From contig WIXG01000247.1 of the NCBI GenBank assembly GCA_009869945.1, positions 53,823 through 117,822 on the forward strand: a stretch of 64,000 nt of DNA, in the 5' to 3' direction. Positions within the stretch are counted from its first letter, which is position 1, and every line of letters starts with the position of its first letter. Below, piece by piece: positions 35,301-47,900 of this stretch. The position numbers and the translations under genes are program-made. Below the pieces are notes generated by a model. The model did not search any database. It saw only the letters and a list, made by a program, of their open reading frames with translations, and was not told the DNA's origin. This DNA comes from Mesaphorura yosii (lineage: Eukaryota; Arthropoda; Collembola; Poduromorpha; Tullbergiidae).

Positions 35301-38300
35301 GATGCTCTCCAGTCTTTACTCTGACGTTTCTCTCCACAAAAGAAAATTCTGCCGCAGCGGCCCACAATTCTTCATTGCGGAAGGCGAGATTTGTGTTTGG
35401 TGTTTGTAACATTTGTTGCTTGCACAAAATCAATAAAAATTGGGTTTCGGCAAAGAGGAAAGAAGCCAAAATATCTTTGAATATAAACAAAATGCTTACG
35501 CGTATGCTGCAGTGAACTCACTGGCAGAGAGCTTAGGAGCTTACGAGAGTGTGGTGATTTGATTTGCTTTGAAGAATCACCGAGCACTTCCTTCGATGTC
35601 AGTATGTAAAAGCATTAAAACTGAAGTTCTGTGTTGGTAGCATCAATTCTTGTAAAAAGTGAGAACGGCTTTCGACAAATTTCAACTTCAAACGCCAATT
35701 TGCTCTTGCAATTGAACTATGAGCGACTGTGCTGACGTTTAACGCGCAGGGCTAATGAGACAGGCATTAACGGACTGTTTACTATTTGCGATACAACAAT
35801 TAAATATTACTTCTTCTAACTTCTCTACCTGAGCACAGACAGATACAGAGAGCAACTTTCACAAACTTACTGTTATGGTCATGTTCTCACCTTCCCATCG
35901 TGCATGCCCTAGAGACTTTAATCCTCATCAAATTAATCATTGTGCTACAATGAACATTAGCAACACCTTCTGCCTGCCTGCAAAGTTGTAATCCCCAGTG
36001 AGAAAAGTTAAAGTAGCACAATAGCACAAACAAGTTTTAGACTTTAACATGAACACACACACGCACGCGGTACACAACTCTCAGACCAAGTAAAGTAATG
36101 CTGATTAGGTTGCTCACTTTCAGACCAACTTTTATTGCTAGAGCACGCTAATGAGAAAATCTGAAAGCCCTCCTGAGAGACAAATGCGAAAACATGAAGC
36201 AACTTTTCCCTGCGTATAAGTTATAGCAAAATTTATTGATGAAATTGAGGGATGCGTGCGCGTGTTTTTGATCTCGTGCCAACGCAATTTTTATGTCCCG
36301 CACTACAATAGGCTGGGCGCTATTCTTATTCATTTTCGATGCTCATTATCTCCGAGTGCCTCCGCTTCCAGATCTGAAATGCACTTGCTCTCGCTCATTT
36401 GTATACAAGTTACCTAATTTCGTTTTTATTGCCTGTGAAGCACACACACTCTCACACGAGGAAAAGATAAAATTTGCCTTCAAATTCTCTCAGCTTCTCA
36501 TCTCATCTCGCATACAGTTTCTCCAAGCTGGAAACTTTTCCCATTCACACAGACGTAAATTACAAACTCTCGCTCAATTCCTCCGAGAAATTGGCTTCAA
36601 ATTGAAGTCGTTACTAATAACCCGGAGTTTATTGCACATCGTATCAGAATTTGTTCGTTGGAATCCGAAACCATTAAAAAACTGCGTGTGAAGTAGCGTA
36701 ACAGATCTGTATGTTGTGTAATTTGGAATTCCACATTTCAAACATCTTATTTTGGTCTGCTCTGTGCTGGTTTTGGCACTGGGCCTTTGCTCATTCGCTG
36801 CACAGTAATCAAAAATCACGGCAGGAGATTTCGAATGGGAGAATTTGTTCGAATTTTGTGTACCCCTCAAATTTGGAAGTTTGACTGGAACTTTGTACTA
36901 AAATATGAAATGTGTGACATGGCAGTTGGATTGGAAGCAGTCGGCAGTCTTCATCGCTGCTGGAGTTCACAGCACGAGCACGAGAATTTCGTGAATGGTG
37001 AATGGCACTTACACAACTGCAAAAGTGGAGATTGAAAATTAAGTCGTTGTAATTAGTTCAACTGTGGACGAACGTTAAACGGCAAACTTGCGAATGGCGA
37101 ATGGAGAAATTCGCCATTCGCTTTCGCCTTTCCTTTGTGTAGGTTAAGTAGTCGTGTGCTTGTCAAGTGCTCTTTGAAATTGGAGAAGTTGCTGACAAAT
37201 GTACCGAATAATGACGGCGGCTGAGAAATGCGAGGAGACGAGAAACGCTTCTTCTTTAGCGTTAGCATTAATAAAGGGCATGAATTTCAAATTCCAACAT
37301 TTTGACAGCTCGTTACATAACGTTGCTTTGCTGGAGACGAATTCTTTTGCTCCTTTCATTTTAAACTCCTTTAAACTTGGCATTGCTCTACTTGGCTTGG
37401 CGGCTTAGAATATAAATGCAGTGCGTGCAGACATAAAATAATAAGGACGGCTTCGCTCTGAATATAAATTAAAACACAAAAGTGAATGAGCTTGTGAAAA
37501 CTGATGGCTGAAGACTGGGACTCCAAAGCCCAGAGCCTTGTCTCGACAATTGTTAAAATTACGTAAGAACACCATTACGACCATTACTTTGCATTGCAGG
37601 AGACGAGACTTGAGACTCGGCTCAAGCAGAGCTTACAAGCAGTCCTCGTTTGTCAGACTTCACTCCAGAGCAGAGTGAACTCATTCTCTTATGCAAATAG
37701 AATTAGCGTGCAACGTCTCTTTCTCTGTTTAAATTAATGACCGTCGGTTTTTGCCAAGACTCGGGAAAAGACAAAGAAATCTTTGTGCGCTTTGGTCACT
37801 GTTTGTCTTCTGTTCTGCGTTTGAAGAACTAAAGCGCATTGATTCCAGTCCGGGATGCCTTCCTTCTTCTGTCTTCATGTATCGCTTCTTTCAACTGAAT
37901 TAAATTGAAGTAACTGTATTTTCTTCAGCGGCTTCAGCAGAGCCTGGGGGACCGCAGGCAGAGATTCAAGCCCGTTCCTTAATGCACCTCAACAGCGATT
38001 TCGTGTATGCATTTTCTAAGCAAATATTATTAGATGAGATTATAGTCTTAGAGCAAAGTAGAAGTAGTGCAGTAAAAGATTTGGAAAAAAGAAATTAGAT
38101 TTTGAAAGTTTAAGACTTTGGAAACGAGAAGCTGCATTAGGCTTAGAAACTGCATCGAGAAATCCTTTCCCGTAATTCGTAATTTCGAAACTGCGCTGCA
38201 CTATCAAATGAAATTGCGGCAGAAAGGCCTCCATGAAATGAAAGCCTTTTCATTTAAATAATCCTTTGTGCAATTATTTTAATAATGGAATAATAGAACG

Positions 38301-41300
38301 GGGCAGGACGGATGAATTTGGCAAAATGCAAAATAATTTATGGAGATTTTTGCATCTTTTTATGTTTATTTTTATTACTCAACTTCAATTTAGTTGAGAC
38401 TTCAGCCTTCCCATTCATTTCATGAGCACACTCATATAACGAATAACCACATGCATGCGTATTGTGACAATAATAGCGAATGACAAACAGAGAAATGTAA
38501 ACAACCGCCCGGACCCGGACTCCTTTTATGACTATTCATTCAACAAACAGAACACTGAGAAGACTGAGAACTGGAAATAGAAACACGTACAGGCAGAGCA
38601 TCTGGCCGGGTGATGAGAATTAACAATAAAACGGGTAAACGAGGGTCTTAAGCCTCGTTTAAGTTGCAGATTCACGAATTTGCCTTTGCTTTTATGAATT
38701 AAGAATGACGGGGTGATACGCGGCCTTTGGGAATGTGACACACACGAAGATGAATCACAAAACATACACATTCCAATTGCTCATGTCGACTTATGTGTGT
38801 GTGTAGAAAGTCTTAAGCAATTTCGTTTGCTTCGCTTCTGCTGCTGCCTGTTTCGAATGGATCTGGAATCACTCGCCAAACTGCCGGTCCGAGTCATTTG
38901 CAATAAAGTATGAGCAGCAGGTCTCCATCAGTCGCATCAGAGTCGCAGCAGTGATTTGTGTGGAGAATCCGTGCCAAATTCCCATCACACCCAAACAATT
39001 TCCTAAATGCGTGCGCCACTGCCACTGCCGTATACAATAGAGTGCCATGCCTTTTATGTGCGTCGCGTTAAAGGAATCCGGGCATGGAAGAGATTACTGC
39101 AGTGCATGCAGAGTTATGCGTTATCGTGTAGCATATGTCAATATAATGTATTAAAGGTGTATTTATTTATCGCTTTAAAAGCAGTCGTTATTTACTATGC
39201 GCCGTACGGGCCGTACGCGCAGAACATTAACTTGTCTCCTATTTCACTCAAACAAAAATAAGCTCCGCGTACGCGTAATTTGGTGCTCCTGCAGATAATC
39301 CAAATATTTTGCTACGCCACGCGTTGTGAGCACGTAACACGGCTGGCGTGGCGGCAGAAGTTCCAGTTACAGTTCACAATGAATTATGAATTGCATCGCA
39401 TCACAATCGTGTACATAATCTCCAATAAGCTCTGAGCACTGTGAGCAGTATTTTCTAATCTTGCGAAGAGGCTGCATCGGAATCTCTGGCCTGTGAGCCG
39501 AAAAGCAGTGCAATGCGGTGAAGTAGGCAACAGTTCATTAGTCTTGTCAATTTTCTCTGTACTGTACTGCACTGCACTGAAATATTTAAAGTTGTATTAC
39601 TCTATCATCGACTTTTCGCTTGCTTTATGGGCCAAGTGAAAAATTGCGCACATTTCTCACTCCAGCGCGAAAACTGTGAAGGATTTAAATTACATGGGAC
39701 AACACACGCAACACAGCACAACGCAAGGAAAACTTTAGTTGTTGCTGTTTTCAGAAGAAAGACTTATGGCCGGGTTTCCTGGCCTGGAAAGCAGAAGAGG
39801 AAAGCCAAGACTGGCAAGAAGAAAGAAGTTGGCCAAAAGTTGCTTAGTTACATTGTCACGATAAATATTGCTGCATAAATGAATCAGTACGCTGAGTTAG
39901 TTTCTCCTTTCTCATTCTACCCACGACCGACACCACACCGAATTCATCTTGCGACATTCTGGACGGACGGACGGACCGGATGAATATCGCTCTCGGGTCA
40001 CGGGTGTCAGAAGCCAAAGAGTTGAAGGAAGCGGAAGGAGTCTCGCTCGTGGGCCCGGCCGCGCACTCTTTGACACATTTCATTATTCCACGCACAGCCA
40101 CGTACGCGGAGAGACAGGATAAGTTTGAGGAAAAGGAAGTTTACTTCAAAACTCAGAAAGTTTAAGTGTGAAATCTATAACACGAGACAACAAGACGATA
40201 AAAATAAAATGCCCACATGTGTTCAGCACACTTGACTTGCACAAGAAGACCAAGACGACCAAAAGTTTGCGAGTCGCGAGCGAGCGATTGGGCTCGGCTC
40301 GGATTTCGAATCGCATTCCACACCACCGCATCACACGAAGACTGAAGACACAAGAACACGGAAAGGACCGAGGCAGATGAGTTCTGAAAGCGATATTGTG
40401 TGAGGAATCGATTGTGATTGAAATTCCGATGTGTTTCTTCTAAAGCGTGGTAGTTGTCAGCGTATGAGTTGACATTTGCAGTTGCCGATTGCCATTAGAA
40501 TTCGGGTTCGCGCTGCGTCAATTGTTGAAGGGTTGGTCTTCCTGCTCTCAGACTGGAAGGCACCCATGGATGGACGTCACTCGAGTCAGCCAGCGTCATT
40601 TGCGTCATGATTCATGATTCGGCTAATGCAAGGGACATGGAAGTAAATATTGTTTTGGGAAGAGATATAAAATAATATTTGGATTGGATTTGTTAGCCGG
40701 GCCCTTGCAATTCGTTTGCATAGGCTGCTCGCTGCTGCTGTTTGGGAAAAATAAATGAGGTTGTTGATGGTGTAAACTCCGCAGATGGGTTCATAGATTT
40801 TTATCCTTTTCTGCCTGTGCAGTGCAGTGGAGAGAGTGCGAGCCTTGCATTACGCAGTGAGTGCAGTGAAGGGAAAGGGGTAACCTTCAAAGGGAACACT
40901 GAGCGATGGGGAATGGAGTGGTGTAACCACAACTCGTGTTCCCAACGGCCCCATCCAGCTCTCAAGGGAGTATGAACTCTGAATTTGATTCTCGTTTACA
41001 CCTTATGCAATATGCGCCTTATGCGTGAATACGGATTTCGTCAGCTGCATTCAATTTCTAAAAAATAGATTGCACTTTGTACAATTCAATTTTGCACTTC
41101 TCTGCCCTTTGCGACTTCTCGTCGTGAGTACGGCGTCGTATTTTCGATGAAATTTGAGCCATGTTTCGAGAGAAAAGCGTTGAAAATTGCAAGCAAGCGA
41201 GTTGAATGTGGCTGGCAATAATTAATGGTGGATTGAGATATCTTGCCATGATTACGACACGGTGCAGTCAATTCTATTTACCGTCCTACCCTGCACAAAA

Positions 41301-44300
41301 TTGATTGAAGTAAATTCTGCGTTTATTAAAACACAATTAAATAGCTAGCGACTGTAGCTGTAACCTTCGACTGCGTTTAGCGCACTTGAATTACGAATCA
41401 TTTGAAGAGCGAAGATTCAATGATGACTGCACTTCAGATGATATTTCCGGATTAAAAGCAATTGGATTTTGAAACTTGAAGTTGACATCGACGTCTTTTC
41501 TTCTCGTTGATCCTATTAAAACGTATTTTACAATTTACAGCAAACACCACTTCTGTGTTCTGTATTCCTTTGACTTTGACCCTCTGAATCGCATTTGACG
41601 CATTCGCGTCATTCATTCAACGTTCAACTCCCCTTCTTTCGTGTTCTCCATACGACAAGAAGTTCATAACTCGTAGGACATACAAACGGACGGATTTTTT
41701 CTCATGTTGCAATTTGGAGCGAAGGAGACAAATGTCGAGCGAGTGCTTCTGAAACATTATCATGTGTTGAGTTGACAAGAACCAATCGCCTTATTTTTTA
41801 TCGGTTTCAAACTCAAAGAACTCAAAGCAACCCAAGAAAAGCAAGCTTTGACTGAGAAACCTTGAAACGGATTTATTTTTATTGCTGAAAGTGCAGTCGG
41901 AATCAACTGCAGCAATATTTTGTCGCTTCTGTGACCAGACACAAGATCGACAAGATACAAAATCTCTTTCGTATTTCAGGAGTTGAAAGTGTGCGTTGTG
42001 TGATGCAGTGCAGCGAAAGAACCACGAAATCCAATAATCTTAACGAGAATTCAAGTCAAAGTCAGAGTCAAAGCGATACTGCGACACATTACAACTTGCA
42101 ACTGCAATAATGAGGATTTCGTTATCGTTATCGGCTCCTTTGCTCTCAAGCGATTCCGATGACACAAACGTGAAAGATGTTCCCTTTGTTCTTTCATTCG
42201 CACTGCGCTACGCTGATTTCATAATTCTGAATTCCCCTCGTCGCGTCGCGTCAAGAGATAAGGAAGACCATTTGGGATCATCTTGGCCAGGTTAACTAAA
42301 AGAAAAGTGCAACAGGCGCTTCTCCTCGATTTTGATGTTGAACAGAAGCAATCCTCAAAATGCTCGAAATAAAAAACATTCATACGCTGGAGTCTGAAGT
42401 AAAAATAATTTCCGAAGCGCCTGAGATTCACAGTTCACTGAAGGTTTGTTTTCTTATTCACGGAAGAACGCAGAGAAGAACGCAGCATTTCTAGAAGAAA
42501 GGAGAATTGTGCATGAGAAATTGTAAGTAAAATACGGCCGTAAATAATAAATGTCTTCTACTCTTACAAAGAAAAATAAAACAGACACGCACAAAATTAT
42601 GGACTTCCACAGCAGCAGTAGAAAGGAATATTCGTCTTCATTATCAACTCGAAGTGCACAGCACAGCACAGCACACATGCTTTACTTTACTACTACTTTG
42701 TTGTAATCTGTTAAGAGCACAGAATGACATGTCTGTCTAATTTAAAAACAACTAAACACTGAACACTGCCATTAATAAGTCTTGATGGAAGGGTCGCAAT
42801 GCTGCTTGCAAGAACTCGAACGCATTTTTCCCATTTTTACGTAATCTCGTCTTAGGAAATTCGCCCAGAAGGAATTTCAACGAAATTCCACGCACGATGA
42901 ATGCGAGCTCTTTATTCTGGTTTTCTGGTAATCTGGTGTATGCTTAATGAACAAAGACACGTGAGAAACAGTTTGTACTTTCTCACACGATAAATAACGC
43001 GTTAATATTCTATTAAACGAATGAAATGAAGACGGAGGAGGAAAGGTTATCGTCGTCAGCACTTTGAATAAAGAGGACAAGTTAAGGCGGCTAGACATCT
43101 GAATCCAAACCAAGCCAGGCATCTTTCTCCTGACGGAAATATTCTACTCTTAATATGATTTACGACATTTAAATATCCAGAATGCATTAGCGAACGAAAA
43201 AGTGCGCTGCATTATTTTCTGGTGCCAAGAGGAAGAAGAAAGAAGAAAGTTGGAGAAGAAAAGCAATGCAATGCAAAGAGCCCGAGTTGGTCGGTTCGAT
43301 GCTCTCATTTCACAATCTGCGTTCATAAAATGGAAACTTTTCACATTGTGCAGGCAAGAAATATGTACGTAAAATGTATTTTGATTCGAGGCCCACGACG
43401 TACGACTTAAAGTTGTTTAATGGAACTTAAAAGTGCGTATTTTGTCTCGCGAGGAAACCTCTTCTGGTGTGGCAGAAGTTTACACTTCGTTTTAGTATGC
43501 ACGCATTATCAAATTCCGATGGCATTTTTATACTTTATGCGCAAGATAAAGCTGAAACTGGAAACTGCAGTTTAAAACTTTAGTTTGCCCGTTCAATTAT
43601 TCCAAGATAAAGCCCAAAAGAAAGGAAAGTGCCGCTTTTAGCACTGTTTGCTTTTAAATAAGAGTTCAAACTTTTAAAGAACCTGAAAATGTGAGGGTTG
43701 TGCCTAATTCTTTTGTTAATGGTTACTTTTGTACTGCGAAAGGTAATTAGCACAGTGTTAGATGGCCGATACCAACAAATCAGCTTGGATTTTAGCGAAT
43801 GCGTTAAAATCAAGTGCTAAAATAAAACAGAGAACAATTCAAGAGTAATTTATTAATGGCGCTTCTGTTCACTGGGTCATTGAGACATTCAAATGCTGCT
43901 GGGTTGGTTGTTGCTGCTTTTGTTTTTGCCTACTACTACAATTTATGACTTCTGCGCTGCTTAGCCTTTTGCACCCTGCTTTTTGCGCCCTGCGTTTTGC
44001 AATATTAAAGCAGCACCGAGAAGCGAGCCATCAGGAAAGCGTCGTAATAGTTATGATTATTACCAGAGATAAAGGTTAATGAAGCTTCTCACTTGTCATC
44101 ATACATTTGCTGTGCTGGAGTCAAGAGACAGCCAAACAAACTGCCAAATGTCGGTTGATTTAACTTATGATAATGGCCACGGCGCGGTGGTTTTGTAGTT
44201 TTGTTCTCTAAGGTCCGTTTAACTCTTGAATGAAATGTTTATGAGACTCTTCCTCTCCGATCTGCCGCAACGCTCCGCTTTCAAACACAAAGTACTCTTG

Positions 44301-44832
44301 AGTCTGGATTCTGAAACTAAATGACAATACTTAAAATACAATGCACAGGGCACATGACCATTTCGACTTTCCGACCAGAACTGGAATCATGAAGCGAGAT
44401 TCATCTGATACGATACATTTTCGTGTTTTCAGAAACGAGGCCACACGCATTCTTCTGTTTACAAAACACGAAACACGAGTTCTAGACTCCGACTGCGGGT
44501 TGTAAATTGTTGTGGCTTGACACTTGACTTCTGCTTTCCAGGCTGTGTTCGTTCGACTGATTCGGCTCTCTTCCTTGTTGGGTTGAGAAGAATTGCAACA
44601 TTCTTGCGTTCTTGCATTATGGAAGCTTTTGTGAGCCCCTGCGACTGAGAAAACCTTGACCATTAATTCTGTATATGACTATTAATTGTGAATTGAAAAT
44701 AATCGGCTACTTACAAAATGCGACCATAATCGATCTAAATTAACTCTGATTAATGCTGACAAACATATGCACACATGTACTCGAGCACACTTGAATAACT
44801 GGCCATTAACGCAAAAATTTTGTTACTTTCAG
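29383..44832. other. Long gene-poor interval upstream of the LRR gene
   Basis: About 15.4 kb without a supported coding exon. A TATA-like TTATAAAA near 32160 and a TCAGT at about 32216 could be a distal promoter for the LRR gene, whose 5' leader appears to be spliced. Short satellites are scattered: GGAC repeats at 39961, CAGCA repeats near 42655 and a 13-bp hairpin at 37090. The longest open frames (for example 32427-32909 minus) are low-complexity and hydrophobic and were not accepted. Confidence 0.5.
37090..37121. repeat. 13-bp perfect hairpin with 6-nt loop
   Basis: GCGAATGGCGAAT, a GGAGAA loop, then the exact reverse complement ATTCGCCATTCGC. Not associated with a recognised gene or mobile element. 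Confidence 0.85.
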
Positions 44833-44970
44833 AGACGCTGCTGAGTCATCAAGACTTGAAGAAGAAGATGCCAACGCTTTAATGGACTTCTGAATCCTGT
44901 CCTGCCACTGCTGCTGCCACTTGATATCAAGAATCAAGAAACACAAAATCCACGAAATCCAAGCACAAAA
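44833..44970 (+). other. 5' untranslated segment of the LRR gene, after a probable splice acceptor
   Basis: A TTACTTTCAG acceptor at 44823-44832 precedes a 138-nt leader ending at the ATG. This implies at least one non-coding upstream exon in the gene-poor interval, so the promoter may be distant. Confidence 0.5.
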
Positions 44971-47900
44971 ATGAGTCTGAAAACTGCAACCAAAATGCTC
45001 ACTTCACGCTCATCAAACTTGTCACAATTTTCTACTTCTACAACTTTGCTACTCATCTTGACTCTGACCCTCATAATACACGGCGGCTATTCGCAGTCGC
45101 TGTTTGGTGGACTCTGTCCTCAGAAATGTTCTTGTGGTCTGGATGACCGAGGCCGCATGGAGGTGCTCTGCACGGAAGGGCGAATGACCGAGATTCCCAT
45201 TCTGAAGATGTCCCCCTCAACGGAAGTCATAAAATTAATACCACCGAAAGGGCAAGAGAACCACTTGGCGATTGGAAGATTCTTCAAGCAATTCAAGAAA
45301 TTGGAAGAACTTCATATCGTAAGTGCCACAACGAGAACATATGAATTTTGTCTTACGCTTTACGCTGCTCTACTTTCACATAAAGAATATCTGGAATTTA
45401 TTCTTGGTGAAAGCAGATGAAAGCATCTGCTTTCTCTCCGTTTTAATTCACCCTTTCTCAATGGGCTACTTCATAAATATTGTAATGTGAGTCAAACTAC
45501 CGCATTCCTGCACTCTGTGGGACCCATTATCAAAATTACATCAGTAATCGCGCATTTATTCCCTGCTGTTGGTAATAATAAATGATGCATTTACATTTTA
45601 TCGGGCCGGGACTATCTTAATGTATGCATCTTTGCCATTCGACTTCTCAAATTGTGGCAGGAGATTTGGTGTTTCGTGCTTGGAAGATTGGAGTGCAGTC
45701 GCAGTTTTGGTTTCTTTCTCCTTTTATTCAGCTTTCACTCATTTTATTGCTTTCCCAGGACAATTGTGCCCGTGCCTTGCCTGCAGTCGCAGTTATGAAG
45801 GTTAATGCGCTCGCTCGACTTTCCCCACGTAGAAGAAATTTGAGTTTGACTTTTATGGTGAATTGTGAACCTATTTTTAAGTTGAAAGCTTGTCCTTCGA
45901 AAGTCAAGCCAGAGCGAGCGAATGGGAGTGCGTGGCAGACTTTAAAGGCTAAAAGTCTTATATTTTCTCTTGCATGCCACAACTGCTGGACGCCTCGGCC
46001 GCATCGTGCATGCACAATTTCACATCATTTGCTAATTTAAGTGCAAGCAGGAGAAAGAGCGTAATAAATTAAGGCGCTCATTCCGGAAGCGCAGCGGCAG
46101 CGACCACGTCTCGAATGCGAGTCTACCTTCTTTCCTTCTTATATCATTAGGAAATTACCAAAATACTTTACCATGATTTTATGACGGTTTCTACTACAAA
46201 CTGAGTCGGCGGAGACTTGTTTTATAACTTCCTACGACGCCCTTCGCGCCGCGTCGCGTCGCGCTTCTCTTCTTACATCATTACAACAGCCTCAGCAGCG
46301 ACTGGGACTGGGTTCATCGTTCATGTTCGTCGTGGCTGTGGTTTTGAGTTCACTAATAAAATTGCTCATATCAACTTTCTTTGCTTGGCGCTTGGCCGTA
46401 CTCGGCGCTTCGCATACGCTGATTTATGCGGAAGGGTAAAAATGTTGTAAAAGTGTCTCTTCGTCTTCAGCAACACGCATCTCTCAGATTAAGAATCCCA
46501 TTAATAATCCTCCAGTAATATAAAAAGTCACTCCATCAATTTCCAGTCGCATCCTGCCCAGAAGACGCTCACGCTGCTCTCTGCCTTTATCGTCCATAAG
46601 TGCTTGTTAAGCAGCAGTAACTTGCATCTTGCTTTCTTGCATGATCGCTTGCACCGACCACGGAAAAGAAGATGAGATGAGACTTGACTTTCAAGTCGCG
46701 ACTCGATGGCAGTCGACAAGGCAGGCAAAGGCGAAAGATTAGGTAATAAAATCCAAAGTTGTTTCAGTCTCAGTCGTGAGCGCCTGATATTTAGTGACAG
46801 GCAACAAGCGACAAGCGACAATGGCAAATGGCAATAATGTCAAGAACAGCACAATACAGCCGTGAAATACGACGCTAATGAAACCAAATCCGCACGCCTG
46901 CCTGCCTGCTTCTTTCCGTTCTGCTTTTCTGCGACCACGTTAATTCAAATTAACTGACTAGCCTGATGATTAGTACGCTCACGACACACGGCGCCGGCAA
47001 CAAACAGGGTTAAAACCTGGCAAAACAGAAAAAAACACCGCCGCCGCATTGCCGAAAGGCGAGGTGAATTCAGGGTTCAAGAAAATAGAACCTTAGCCGC
47101 AAACGGTGGTTGCCTATCTTCACGTTATTATTAATGGCGGTCCTCGAACTCAAACCGGGAACCAAAAAATTTAAGTTACATCATTACGATGGCACGTGTT
47201 TAGAAAACTTGCTTAAGAAGTCGTGCGTCGATGCTTTTTAACTTTCTTCACAGGCTTCCGTCTGCTCGTCTTTTCTTTTATGAACTCGTCGCTTCAGGTC
47301 TTTTCTACTCTGCTCCTTTGCACCACTTTGTGAACCTCCGCTAAGCCAACTTGTGGAAAATTACGCTCATGAGAGACTCGCCGGGCGGAGAAATTTCATC
47401 CGATACTTTCTTCCTCTGTAAATAATCTGTCTCGGAGATATGAAGGCGTGATGAGAAAAAACAACGGAGCACGGAATCGTGTATTCGAGTTTCTCATTTC
47501 TGCCAAACGCATTTCACGGTTTCATGATTCCAATTTCCAATCTCGCGTTTTTGGTCAAAGAAAAACCACGCAACGTGACACGGGATTTAGCTGGGACGAA
47601 GAATATTAGTTTGGTTAAGCGATGCGATTCTTGCTGGAAGAAATTAAACGATGTCGTCGTCCGCTTCGGCTTGCCTCGCTCTTGTCTCCAGAGATTAGCA
47701 TCGAATTAATTTCTGTACGAATCACGATGCGCTGCGTATTTTCTTGTTCGCAACGTTTTGCTTTGGAATCGAATCCTTCCATGGGTGCTTGGCTCGAATC
47801 TGTGCTTCGTCCTCTAATCCGAATTGATTCGCTTAAATTCTCGAGGCAGTGTGTCATGTCTCATTAACATTGAAATTTCTCCAGGCGCATTCACTTCACT

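Noticed and set aside
39961-39978. GGAC tandem repeat
   Set aside because: Ordinary short microsatellite, one of several in the gene-poor block, with no associated structure.
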